Assembly (NCBI RefSeq): GCF_033723955.1
Contig: NZ_CP137555.1
Location: 2,534,001 to 2,598,000 of the forward strand
Source of the DNA: Microbulbifer pacificus
GTDB lineage: Bacteria > Pseudomonadota > Gammaproteobacteria > Pseudomonadales > Cellvibrionaceae
Direction of reading: 5' to 3'
Length of the DNA stretch: 64,000 nt
A program made the position numbers and the translations under genes. Shown here one piece after another: positions 17,989-26,178 of the stretch (position 1 is its first letter; each line of letters begins with the position of its first letter). The notes below the pieces were generated by a model. That model worked only from the letters and a program-made list of their open reading frames with translations, was not told the origin of the DNA and made no database searches.

Positions 17989-19107
17989 TTGAAAGCCTAT
18001 ACCAAAGCGCCGTCTCTGCCAGCCGACCGCACCCGCGCGCTGGTGCTGGCGCGGCAGTATGTACACAGCCCGTGGAGTGGCGACGTCGCCGGCCTGATCG
18101 GGTATCTGGGCGCGTTGCAACTGGATGCCATTCAGGTGATCACCCGCGCCCATCTGCACCAGCTGCATGTCCGTCTGCCGCGGCTGCGAGAGGCTAATCT
18201 GATTGGCGCGCTGGAAAGCGCCGAGCGTGAGCGGCAGATTTTCGAGTACTGGTCCCACGCCGCCGCCTACCTGCCTGTGGATAACTACCGCTTTGCGCGC
18301 ATCCGTATGGATCGTATCCGCGACGGGCAAAAACACTGGTTCGAGAGGAACGCCAGGCTGTGCCGTTTCGTACTGGATCGCATCCGCGCCGAGGGCCCGC
18401 TGAAGGCCAGTGATTTTGTGCGCGCCAAGGGCGGCTGGTGGAGCTGGAGCGAGGAGAAAAAAGCGCTGGAGCAGCTGTTCCACGAGGGCGAGCTGATGGT
18501 GAGCCACCGCGAGGGCTTCCAGAAGGTGTTCGACCTGCCGGAGCGCCTGCTGCCCGCAGATGTTAAGACGTCAGCGGCGAGCGAAGCCGAATACGGACGC
18601 CATCTGGTGGGCAGCTTTTTGCGCGCCCAGGGGCTGGGCCGTGCGGAAGAGATCAGCTACCTGCGCAAACATGACAAAGACCTGGTTGTGCAAGCAGTGG
18701 AAGGGATGCTGAAAAGCGGTGAATTGCTGCCAGTGGGCAAGGAACTGATACTGACCGAGGATATGGAGGTAGAGCCGCCAGCGGCGCCGCGCAAGGTGCG
18801 GTTGCTGTCGCCGTTCGACCCGCTGGTACTGCAGCGCAAACGCCTGAAGCGGCTGTTTGGTTTCGACTACCAGCTGGAATGCTACGTGCCGGGCCCCAAA
18901 CGGAAATTCGGCTACTTCTGCCTGCCGATCCTCTACCGGGATGGCTTTGCGGGGGTGGTGGACCTGAAGGCGGACCGGGAAGCGGGCCTGTTGCGGGTGA
19001 AGGCCCTGCACTGGCGAAGTCCGCCGGGCAGCGCTCTGCTGTCCGGATACAACAAGGCCCTCGGCGATTTCGCCCGTTATCACGGACTGGCCGCCGAGGG
19101 CCTCTGA
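17989..19107 (+). CDS. AlkX/YcaQ-type winged-helix DNA glycosylase
   Basis: This 372-aa protein belongs to the HTH_42 (YcaQ/AlkZ) superfamily of glycosylases that unhook interstrand crosslinks or remove bulky alkylation. The catalytic segment LGALQLDAIQVITRAH contains Q-hydrophobic-D, the form found in YcaQ/AlkX rather than the QxQ of AlkZ. Other family motifs are EYWSHAAAYLP and LSPFDPLVLQRKRLKRLFGFDY near residue 265. The assigned start is a TTG, the only nearby initiator before MKAYTKAPSLPADRTRALVLARQY; the true start could differ by a few codons. It stands alone between convergent or divergent genes. Confidence 0.82.
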   Translation: MKAYTKAPSLPADRTRALVLARQYVHSPWSGDVAGLIGYLGALQLDAIQVITRAHLHQLHVRLPRLREANLIGALESAERERQIFEYWSHAAAYLPVDNYRFARIRMDRIRDGQKHWFERNARLCRFVLDRIRAEGPLKASDFVRAKGGWWSWSEEKKALEQLFHEGELMVSHREGFQKVFDLPERLLPADVKTSAASEAEYGRHLVGSFLRAQGLGRAEEISYLRKHDKDLVVQAVEGMLKSGELLPVGKELILTEDMEVEPPAAPRKVRLLSPFDPLVLQRKRLKRLFGFDYQLECYVPGPKRKFGYFCLPILYRDGFAGVVDLKADREAGLLRVKALHWRSPPGSALLSGYNKALGDFARYHGLAAEGL

Positions 19108-19136
19108 TCTATTAACGGGATCGCAGCTACTCGTCG

Positions 19137-19769
19137 TCAGACCTGAACGACCACATACACCTCATGACCATCGCGCTGGGTGGGCATAAAGTAGTGGCCG
19201 CCGTAGCGGTAATACTGGATACCGTTGATCACTTCTGCGGTGTAACCCACCGGCAGGTTATCCACTACCTGGCCCGGTGCGTAAGCCGGCTGGGTCGCGC
19301 CCACCACCGGGGCCACAGCCACTGGTGCGGCGCTGGCCACTACGGTTGCCGGTTGCGGTACCACCACATAGCGGCCCATATGCGGATGCCACTGGTAGTA
19401 GGCGCTGCCGTACTGGTAATAGGTAAATCCGCCAATCTGGACCTGCACCGCGCTCGCCGGCAGTGTCAGCACCGCCGCACCGAGGGGCGCGTTCACCACC
19501 ATGTATCCGGCGGGCGCCGGGCGGTAGTAATAGCCGCCTTGGTAGTAGTAGGGCACGCCACCCACTGCCACGTTCACGAAACCGGCCGGCAGAATGGGCA
19601 CGGTAACGCCAATGCCGATACGCGGGCCGCCAAAGCGCGGGCCCCAGTAACCGTGGCCGTGATGGTGGCCGCGGTAGCCTGAATGCGCGTCTGCTGGTGC
19701 CGCGAAGGCAAAAGAGAGCAGCGCGACAAGTCCTGTTCCGAACAAAAGGAATTTGGCCGCTTTGTTCAT
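19137..19769 (-). CDS. Secreted DUF6515-family protein
   Basis: This 210-aa protein has a signal peptide (MNKAAKFLLFGTGLVALLSFAFAAPADA) preceded by AGGGGGA four bases before the ATG. The mature part is Tyr/Gly/His/Val-rich with repeated patterns of the type VGGVPYYYQGGYYYRPAPAGYMVV, IGGFTYYQYGSAYYQWHPHMGRYVVV and INGIQYYRYGGHYFMPTQ, probably short beta units. This matches the DUF6515 family, a secreted beta-rich group of unknown role. A second, related protein is encoded at 26179-26895. No enzymatic motif is visible. Confidence 0.75.
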   Translation of the reverse strand: MNKAAKFLLFGTGLVALLSFAFAAPADAHSGYRGHHHGHGYWGPRFGGPRIGIGVTVPILPAGFVNVAVGGVPYYYQGGYYYRPAPAGYMVVNAPLGAAVLTLPASAVQVQIGGFTYYQYGSAYYQWHPHMGRYVVVPQPATVVASAAPVAVAPVVGATQPAYAPGQVVDNLPVGYTAEVINGIQYYRYGGHYFMPTQRDGHEVYVVVQV

Positions 19770-19946
19770 GGAATCCCCCTGCGAGCGAGTGCTTACTATT
19801 GAACAAATAATAACCGCATTTACGAAGGGGCGCTACGTGCCACGTCCGCACCTGCGTTAAGAATTGTCAGCCCACCACGGAAGTTATCCACAGGATGTGG
19901 AAAAGTCTGGTGGTAAATTCGGGCGTCGGTTACCCGCAGGGGAGGT

Positions 19947-19977
19947 ACCGGTTCGGCGCAAAATGCACCGAACCGGT
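19947..19977 (-). terminator. Hairpin after speB
   Basis: ACCGGTTCGG (19947-19956) pairs perfectly with CCGAACCGGT (19968-19977), loop 11 bases, ten bases past the speB stop. There is no T-run on the speB strand, so it may stabilise the 3' end or terminate weakly. Confidence 0.5.
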
Positions 19978-19986
19978 TTGTTGATT

Positions 19987-20859
19987 TCAGCGCTGGTTGC
20001 GCTGAACGATACCCATCAGCTTGTACAGCAGGTGCGCGGCCCCGAATTCATAGGCGTGAAAACCTTCGATGGGCGCGAACTCCAGCAGGTCGAAACCGAT
20101 GATCTGCCGCTGTTTGGCCACCGACTCGAACAGGTTCAGGGTCTGGTACCAGCCGAGCCCGCCGGGCACCGGAGTGCCGGTCGACGGGAAGACCGAGGGG
20201 TCCATGCCGTCGATGTCCAGGGTGAAGAACACCTTGCTGGGGAAGTTCTCCGGCAGCTCAAACGACTGCACCTGGGTCGGTACCAGCTGGTGCGCGTCCA
20301 GGTAGCCGACGTTGTACTGCTTGCGCGCGTCCATCTCTTCTTCGCAGTAGGCGCGGATGCCCAACTGGAACAGCGAAATACCCGCCTCACACACCAAGCG
20401 CATGACGCTGGCATGGCTGTGCTTGTGGCCTTCGTAGCGGTCGCGCAGGTCGGCGTGGGCGTCGATCTGCACCACGCCGAAGTCGGTGATCCCGGCATCC
20501 AGGTAACCCTTGATGATCCCCCAGGTGACCGAGTGTTCGCCGCCGATGCCCACGGGCATTTTGCCCATGGCCAGGATTTCGCGGGTGGCGCTGGCGATGT
20601 TCTCCATCACCTGCTCGGCGGGGCCGCTGACATCCACCGCTTCGCGGGTGTAGATCCCGAGCTCACAGGGGGAGGAGAAGTTGTCGAAGGTTTCCAACTG
20701 GTGGGAGGCTTCGATGATCGCCGCCGGGCCCTTGCCGGTGCCGCCGCCGTAGGAGACGGTCTCTTCGTAGGGGATTGGCAGGATGTGAAACAGGGCGTCT
20801 TCTGGCCTCGGTTGTTCGATTTCGGAGCCGAGGAAAATATTGGGGTCTTCGGTGTGCAT
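19987..20859 (-). CDS. speB: Agmatinase (ureohydrolase)
   Basis: This 290-aa Mn-dependent ureohydrolase probably splits agmatine into putrescine and urea. The metal motifs are GIGGEHSVTWG, DAHADLRD with the following H (YEGHKHSHASVM), and DIDGMDPSVFPSTGTP. Agmatine, not arginine or guanidinobutyrate, is the likely substrate because the neighbouring speA makes agmatine and nspC plus the dehydrogenase consume putrescine. It is the last gene of the polyamine cluster on the minus strand and is separated from nspC by 400 bp containing R2 and R3, so it may have its own promoter or rely on read-through through those hairpins. Confidence 0.9.
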   Translation of the reverse strand: MHTEDPNIFLGSEIEQPRPEDALFHILPIPYEETVSYGGGTGKGPAAIIEASHQLETFDNFSSPCELGIYTREAVDVSGPAEQVMENIASATREILAMGKMPVGIGGEHSVTWGIIKGYLDAGITDFGVVQIDAHADLRDRYEGHKHSHASVMRLVCEAGISLFQLGIRAYCEEEMDARKQYNVGYLDAHQLVPTQVQSFELPENFPSKVFFTLDIDGMDPSVFPSTGTPVPGGLGWYQTLNLFESVAKQRQIIGFDLLEFAPIEGFHAYEFGAAHLLYKLMGIVQRNQR

Positions 20860-20911
20860 AATTTTGGCCTGGTGCTTCTAGGTTGAGTGGTCCTATAGAA
20901 CCTCTAGTGGC

Positions 20912-21037
20912 GGCCGAGCACCGGGTATCTGTTTTCAAAACCGGGCTAGGCGCCCCCCTGGGAATACATCCCTGTACGCTGCGTCGGCGACGTCCCTGTC
21001 GCCGACGCTTTTGAAAACAGATACCCGGCACTCGGCC
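20912..21037 (+). repeat. Palindromic intergenic repeat R2
   Basis: This is a 126-bp element. Arms 20912-20940 and 21009-21037 pair at 27 of 29 positions. The core contains an extra left module (GGGCTAGGCGCCC), then the common hairpins TACA-TCCC-TGTA and GGCGAC-GTCCCT-GTCGCC. The conserved flank (TTCGCATTG...CTTCGTAGC) follows on the right and runs into the inverted flank of R3, so R2 and R3 lie tail-to-tail between nspC and speB. Confidence 0.85.
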
Positions 21038-21106
21038 TTCGCATTGCGTGTATACCTTCGTAGCCTCACTCACATGGCCTTACGAAGTAATTAAATTGGA
21101 ATTTAA

Positions 21107-21217
21107 GGGAAAGTACCGGGTACAGGTTTTCGGGAGCGTCGCAAACAGGATGTTTGCGCCGCAGCGCCCAGGGATGGGTTCACAGCGGTCCCGAAAACCT
21201 GTACCCGGTGCTTTCCC
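21107..21217 (-). repeat. Palindromic intergenic repeat R3
   Basis: This is a 111-bp element. Arms 21107-21135 and 21189-21217 pair at 28 of 29 positions. The 53-bp core, read on the minus strand, is identical to that of R1 although the arms differ. The flank lies on the left (TTACGAAGTAATTAAATTGG), as expected for a minus-oriented copy. With R2 it fills most of the 400 bases between nspC and speB; nothing else coding is seen there. Confidence 0.85.
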
Positions 21218-21262
21218 GCCACCGAGCTCGCTAAAAAGCGAGAAGCAGCGGGCTATCAAAAA

Positions 21263-22456
21263 TCAAGAAAGACGACCCTTAAAGTCCTCATAACCGAATT
21301 CTTTAATGAGCCTGAGCTCATCGGTATCGGAATTCCACAAAGCAATCGAAGGCAGTGGGATGCCGTTGAACGTGTTTGTCTTGACCATGGTGTAGTAGGC
21401 CATTTCCTCAAATACGATTTTGTCGCCGATTTTCAGCGGATCAGCAAAGCTGTATTCGCCAATACGGTCGCCGGCGAGACAGCTCTGCCCGCCCAGCTGA
21501 TAGCTGTGTGGCAACTCCCCTGGCAGTGATGCACCGGTGATTTCCGGGCGGTACGGCATCTCGATCACATCCGGCATGTGGCAGGTGGCAGACACATCGA
21601 GGATCGCCTGGTTTTTGCCATTCCAGGTCAGGTCTACAACCTCGCCCACCAGCACGCCGCAAAACAGCGCTACCGCTTCGCCGGGTTCCAGATACACTTG
21701 CACGCCGTGCTTCTCGGAAAACGCCTTCACCGCGGCAATCAGCTCTTCCACCTGATAATCACAGCGGGTGATATGGTGGCCGCCGCCAAAGTTGATCCAC
21801 TCCATCTGCGGAATCAGATCGCCAAATTTTTCCTCTACGGCTGCAATCGTGCGCTCCAGCGGTTTGAAATCCTGTTCACACAGGGTGTGGAAATGCAGGC
21901 CGCTGATGCCGGTGAGATCCTCACCGTCAAACAGCGAGCGCACTATACCCAGGCGCGAGCAGGGGGCGCAGGGATCGTAGATCGGCGTGTGACCTTCGGA
22001 ATGTTCAGGATTGATACGCAGGCCGAACTGCAGCTCGGGACGCTTCTTCTGCGCTTCCAGGCACAGGGACTTGTAGCGCTTCCACTGCGAGAAGGAATTG
22101 AAGATCACATGGTGGGCGAACTCGAGAATTTCCTTCAGCTCCTGCTCCTTGTAGCCGGCGCTGAACACGTGAACCTCTTTGCCGAGATCCTTGCCACCGT
22201 ACTCCTCGAATCCCAGTTTCGCCTCGTTAATGCCACTGGCGCAGGTGCCGGAAAGATATTCAGCGACAATGTGCCCGATGCTGAACATGGAAAACGCTTT
22301 CAGCGCGGCCAGTACCTTGGCACCGCTGCGTTGCTGCACATCGGCCAGGACTTCGAGGTTGTCGCGCAGGGCGATTTCATCCACCACGAAGCAGGGTGTA
22401 GGCACACGGCTGGGGTCAAATTCGCCGAAGTAGTCTTTGCGGGGCGTCAAATCCAT
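21263..22456 (-). CDS. nspC: Carboxynorspermidine/carboxyspermidine decarboxylase
   Basis: This 397-aa PLP enzyme of the alanine-racemase fold decarboxylates carboxyspermidine (or carboxynorspermidine) to the triamine. The PLP lysine is in KVLAALKAFSMFSI near the N-terminus, the phosphate loop is WINFGGGHHITRCDY, and the catalytic cysteine segment is SATCHMPDVIEMPYRPE. I start at the ATG 22454-22456 (MDLTPRKDYFGEFDPS); a TTG 30 bases upstream is less convincing. It directly follows the dehydrogenase gene (64 bp), with which it forms the pathway pair. The substrate triamine cannot be decided from sequence. Confidence 0.92.
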   Translation of the reverse strand: MDLTPRKDYFGEFDPSRVPTPCFVVDEIALRDNLEVLADVQQRSGAKVLAALKAFSMFSIGHIVAEYLSGTCASGINEAKLGFEEYGGKDLGKEVHVFSAGYKEQELKEILEFAHHVIFNSFSQWKRYKSLCLEAQKKRPELQFGLRINPEHSEGHTPIYDPCAPCSRLGIVRSLFDGEDLTGISGLHFHTLCEQDFKPLERTIAAVEEKFGDLIPQMEWINFGGGHHITRCDYQVEELIAAVKAFSEKHGVQVYLEPGEAVALFCGVLVGEVVDLTWNGKNQAILDVSATCHMPDVIEMPYRPEITGASLPGELPHSYQLGGQSCLAGDRIGEYSFADPLKIGDKIVFEEMAYYTMVKTNTFNGIPLPSIALWNSDTDELRLIKEFGYEDFKGRLS

Positions 22457-22520
22457 AACAATTTTTCTTACAGCTGCAATTGGCAAAAATCCCGGACCTT
22501 GCGGCCCGGGATTGGCGGTC

Positions 22521-23720
22521 TTAGACGAACGGCTTGTCGAGCCAGGTCTCCTGCCAGGGCAGACCGTACTTGTTCAGGTCGGCCATAAAGGGATCCGGAT
22601 CCAGCTGCTCCATGTTCCACACGCCGGGCTTCATCCACTTGCCTTCCATCATCATCTTGGCACCGATCATTGCCGGTACACCGGTGGTGTAGGAAATTGC
22701 CTGGGACTGGACTTCCTTGTAGCACTCCTGGTGGTCGCAGATGTTGTAGACATAGTAGATCTTGTCTTCGCCGCCACCCTGCGGGGTGCCCTTGATGATG
22801 TTGCCGATACAGGTCTTGCCCTTGGTCAGCGGGCCGAGGCTGGCCGGGTCGGGCAGCAGCGCCTTCAGGAACTGGATCGGCACGATCTGCTGGCCCTGGA
22901 ATTCGATCGGCTCGATGCCAGTCATGCCCACGTTCTGCAGTACTTCCAGGTGTTTCAGATAGCTGGCACCAAAGGTCATCCAGAAGCGCGCACGCTCGAT
23001 TTCCGGGAAGTGTTTGGACAGGGACTCCAGCTCTTCGTGGTACAGCAGGTACAGGTCTTTTTCGCCGATGCCTTCGGGGAAGGCAAACACCCGCTTTTCT
23101 TCCATCGGCTTGGTGGTTACCCACTGGCCGTTTTCCCAGTAGCGACCGTTCGCAGTGATTTCGCGAATGTTAATTTCCGGGTTGAAGTTGGTGGCAAACG
23201 GCAGGCCGTGATCGCCGGCGTTGCAGTCGAGGATGTCGAGGGTCTTGATGCGGTCGAAGTGGTGTTTCTTCGCGTAGGCGGTGAACACACTGGTGACACC
23301 AGGGTCGAAGCCACTGCCGAGCAGCGCCATCAGGCCGGCTTTTTCGAATCTGTCCTGGTAGGCCCACTGCCAGCTGTACTCGAACTTCGCCTCGTCCAGC
23401 GGTTCGTAGTTGGCGGTATCCAAGTAGTGCACGCCGGTTTCCAGGCACGCATCCATGATGTGCAGGTCCTGGTAGGGCAGTGCCACGTTGATGACCATGT
23501 CGGGCTTGACCTTCTCGATCAAGGCGACCATTTCGCTCACGTTATCGGCGTCCACTTCCGCGGTGTCGATTTTGCGCGGCAGCATGTCTGCGATTTTGTC
23601 GCACTTGGCTTTGGTACGGCTGGCGAGGGTAATGTTCTCGAACACTTCCTCTACTTGCGCACACTTGTGTGCTACCACCTGACCGACGCCACCGGCGCCG
23701 ACAATCAGAACGTTGGCCAT
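22521..23720 (-). CDS. Carboxynorspermidine/carboxyspermidine dehydrogenase
   Basis: This 399-aa NADPH-dependent reductase of the saccharopine-dehydrogenase (LYS1-like) family condenses aspartate semialdehyde with putrescine or diaminopropane to the carboxy-triamine that NspC decarboxylates. The Rossmann motif VLIVGAGGVGQVVAHKC is at the N-terminus, followed by GSGFDPGVTSVFTAYA and FPYFN-type family segments. An AGGGAG-like site precedes the ATG 23718-23720. It lies between speA and nspC on the same strand, so pathway assignment by context is strong. Confidence 0.92.
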   Translation of the reverse strand: MANVLIVGAGGVGQVVAHKCAQVEEVFENITLASRTKAKCDKIADMLPRKIDTAEVDADNVSEMVALIEKVKPDMVINVALPYQDLHIMDACLETGVHYLDTANYEPLDEAKFEYSWQWAYQDRFEKAGLMALLGSGFDPGVTSVFTAYAKKHHFDRIKTLDILDCNAGDHGLPFATNFNPEINIREITANGRYWENGQWVTTKPMEEKRVFAFPEGIGEKDLYLLYHEELESLSKHFPEIERARFWMTFGASYLKHLEVLQNVGMTGIEPIEFQGQQIVPIQFLKALLPDPASLGPLTKGKTCIGNIIKGTPQGGGEDKIYYVYNICDHQECYKEVQSQAISYTTGVPAMIGAKMMMEGKWMKPGVWNMEQLDPDPFMADLNKYGLPWQETWLDKPFV

Positions 23721-23786
23721 TTTGTTCTCCCTTTTTTTAGCTTCTTTCAGGTCTTGTGAAACCTGGTAGACAAATTTGTGGCGAGT

Positions 23787-23821
23787 CTGCTGGTGGTACC
23801 CTTTTACTGGGCCACCAGCAG
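23787..23821. other. Hairpin in the speA-dehydrogenase intergenic region
   Basis: CTGCTGGTGG (23787-23796) pairs perfectly with CCACCAGCAG (23812-23821); CCC and GGG extend the stem across a small TA bulge. There is no T-run. It may process or attenuate the mRNA between speA and the dehydrogenase gene. Confidence 0.45.
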
Positions 23822-23867
23822 GTCCTTCCCATCACGTTCAGCACTTCGAAGTAACCAAGGAGTAAAA

Positions 23868-23905
23868 AGGCTACGAAGTACGAAATCAAAATAGAAGGAA
23901 ATTAA
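23868..23905 (-). repeat. Possible relic of the palindromic repeat family (flank plus stem stub)
   Basis: GCTACGAAGTACGAAATC followed by AAAATAGAAGG closely matches the reverse complement of the flank that follows R8 (CTTCAATTTGAATTTCTG, then TACTTCGTAGC). Only a short stem AGAAGG/CCTTCT remains where the palindrome should be. I read it as a minus-oriented copy that has lost its core. Confidence 0.4.
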
Positions 23906-23938
23906 CCTTCTACCTTGAGACTTATTTAACGTGACGAA

Positions 23939-25861
23939 TCACTTCTCGAAGTAGGTATACCCACTCATGCTCGCCGTATAAGTGTGCAGAATTTCCTTGC
24001 GCTGCTGCGCGGTAATTCTGCCACTCTTCACCGCGCTTTCCGCCAGCTTGCGGAAACGCTCGAACAGGTCCTGCGGCGAGTACTCAACATAGCTCAATAC
24101 ATCGGCAATGCTGTCACCGTGAATTTCACGGCTGTAATTCACATGGCCGTCTTCTTCAATGTGCACACTTACCACGTTGGTATCGCCAAACAGGTTGTGC
24201 AGGTCGCCCAGGGTCTCCTGGTACGCGCCAACCAGGAACGCTCCGAGAATATACTCCTCGCCGTCCTTCAATGCATGCAACGGCAGTGTCTTGCGCACAT
24301 CCTGACGATCGATGAAGCGGTCGATCTTGCCGTCGCAGTCGCAGGTAATATCCGCAATGATTGCCGAGCGCGTCGGCGCTTCATCCAGGCGGTGTACCGG
24401 CGCCAGCGGGAACAGTTGATCGATCGCCCAGATATCCGGCAGCGACTGGAACACGCTCATGTTGGCGTAGTAAATGTCCGACAGCACCTCCGGCAGTGCC
24501 TGCAGGTCCATCGGTACCTCTTCCACTTCGTCCAGCAGTTTGCGGATCTTCTGCGCACACTGCAAAAACAGGTTTTCCGCCAGCGCGCGGTCCCGCAGGC
24601 TCACCTGCCCGTGCAGGTACAGCGCGCGGATCTCATCGCGGTAGTAGAGCGCATCGTTGTAGCTTTCCTGCAGGTTCTTTGTCGCCGCGTTTTTCAGCGC
24701 GTGCTGCAGGTACTTCAACATCGGGTGGGAATCCTCGCCGATGCGGTCGTCCTCAAGTTCGATGGGCTCGAAGCTGGTGGTGTCGAGAATGTTGAACAGC
24801 AGCACCGACGAATAGGCTACCGTCGCGCGGCCCGACTCGGTAATGATCACCGGGTGCTCCACGCCCTCGCTGTCCATGGTGCCCATGATGGCTTCCACCA
24901 CGTCCACGCAGTACTCGTCCAGGGAGTAGTTCTTGGAGTGGGTATAGTTGGTCTTGGAGCCGTCGTAGTCCACCGCCAGGCCGCCGCCCAGATCCAGGAA
25001 GCCCATGGCAGCGCCTTCCTCCACCAGATCCGCGTAGTAACGGCAGGCTTCCAGCACGCCGGTGCGGATATCGCGGATATTCGGTACCTGGGAGCCCAGA
25101 TGGTAGTGCAGCAGCTTCAGGCAGTTCAGCATGTTGTGTTCGCGCAGCTTGTCGACCATCGCGATCAGGTCGTTACTGCCGAGACCGAAAATGCTGCGGT
25201 CGCCACTGGTGGCATTCCAGTAACCGCCCACCTTGCTCGCCAGCTTCACGCGCACACCGATATTGGGTTCCACTTTCTCGCGCTCTGCACAGCGGATGAT
25301 GGTGTCCACCTCTGAGGGGGTTTCCACCACAAAGAACACCTGCACACCGAGACGCTGGGCCTGCAGGCCCAGGTTGATGAACTCCTCATCCTTATAACCG
25401 TTGCACACGATCAGTGCCTCGGTGTTGTCGAGGATCGACAGCGCTGCAATCAGTTCCGCCTTGCTGCCCGCTTCCAGGCCGTGGCCGAACTGGCGACCGA
25501 CCTTGGCGATCTCCTCGATCACCTGGCACTGCTGGTTCACCTTGATCGGAAACACGCCGCGGAACTTGTTGCGGTAGCCGCAGCTCTCGATAGCGCTGCG
25601 GAAAGAATTGTTGATGCGCGCGACCTGCGCTTCCAGCAGGTTCTCGAAACGCACCAGCAGCGGCATACCCAGCCCGCGCTCGTTGGCGCCGTGGGCGATG
25701 TCCATCAGCGACACGGAATGCGTCGTGCCGGCCGTGTTGGTTACCTCAACCGTGATCTCACCGGCGTCGTTCAAATTGAAATAGCCAGCACCCCAGTTGC
25801 GGATGCCGTAGAGGTCTGCGGAGTCTTCGCAGGTCCAGTTTTCGATCTGTTGCTGTTTCAT
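23939..25861 (-). CDS. speA: Biosynthetic arginine decarboxylase
   Basis: SpeA converts L-arginine to agmatine, feeding speB. The protein is 640 aa from the ATG 25859-25861 (MKQQQIENWTCEDSADLYGIRNWGAGYF), the usual start; an upstream in-frame codon would add 26 residues encoded in AT-rich leader. A GAGG site lies four bases before this ATG. It is a fold III PLP enzyme: Lys in FRGVFPIKVNQQ, the glycine loop FLDLGGGLAVDYDGSKT, and the C-terminal Cys/Asp region ITCDCDGKIDRF. It is the first gene of the polyamine cluster, followed by the dehydrogenase, nspC and speB. Confidence 0.96.
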   Translation of the reverse strand: MKQQQIENWTCEDSADLYGIRNWGAGYFNLNDAGEITVEVTNTAGTTHSVSLMDIAHGANERGLGMPLLVRFENLLEAQVARINNSFRSAIESCGYRNKFRGVFPIKVNQQCQVIEEIAKVGRQFGHGLEAGSKAELIAALSILDNTEALIVCNGYKDEEFINLGLQAQRLGVQVFFVVETPSEVDTIIRCAEREKVEPNIGVRVKLASKVGGYWNATSGDRSIFGLGSNDLIAMVDKLREHNMLNCLKLLHYHLGSQVPNIRDIRTGVLEACRYYADLVEEGAAMGFLDLGGGLAVDYDGSKTNYTHSKNYSLDEYCVDVVEAIMGTMDSEGVEHPVIITESGRATVAYSSVLLFNILDTTSFEPIELEDDRIGEDSHPMLKYLQHALKNAATKNLQESYNDALYYRDEIRALYLHGQVSLRDRALAENLFLQCAQKIRKLLDEVEEVPMDLQALPEVLSDIYYANMSVFQSLPDIWAIDQLFPLAPVHRLDEAPTRSAIIADITCDCDGKIDRFIDRQDVRKTLPLHALKDGEEYILGAFLVGAYQETLGDLHNLFGDTNVVSVHIEEDGHVNYSREIHGDSIADVLSYVEYSPQDLFERFRKLAESAVKSGRITAQQRKEILHTYTASMSGYTYFEK

Positions 25862-26178
25862 GGCGCCTCGTTCGTAAAATGAGGGACGGTAAGGATAATC
25901 AGGGGCGCGAATCTTGGGGCCTGAGTATGTGGAAAGCAATAACTATAGAAAAGAAACATGGCCGTTTTTTAAAGGATAAAACTAAATTTTTATTCAGTTT
26001 TTTAGTCCAAATTAAACTATAGGACCGAAAAACTAACCTGGTGATAGGAAGAGTCTCCGGCGCCACAAATAAAAAAGGCGACTCGAGAGAGTCGCCTGGG
26101 CAATAACCGAATTTTCATTCGGTTGTTGGGGTTGGATGTGACAATCCTTACCTGAGAGAAACCTGTGATCTTTGCGCG
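25862..26178. other. Intergenic leader of speA and terminator region
   Basis: No gene is visible in these 317 bases. Bases 25955-26035 are strongly AT-rich compared with the rest of the window and probably hold the speA promoter, although no convincing -35/-10 pair could be fixed. Bases 26067-26125 hold a terminator hairpin and a second small inverted repeat (AACCGAATTTTCATTCGGTT, 26106-26125). Confidence 0.5.
26067..26096 (-). terminator. Rho-independent terminator of the second DUF6515 gene
   Basis: On the minus strand GGCGACTC-TCTC-GAGTCGCC is followed directly by TTTTTTATTTG. Stem bases are 26077-26084 and 26089-26096. It lies 83 bp past the stop codon at 26179. Confidence 0.85.
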
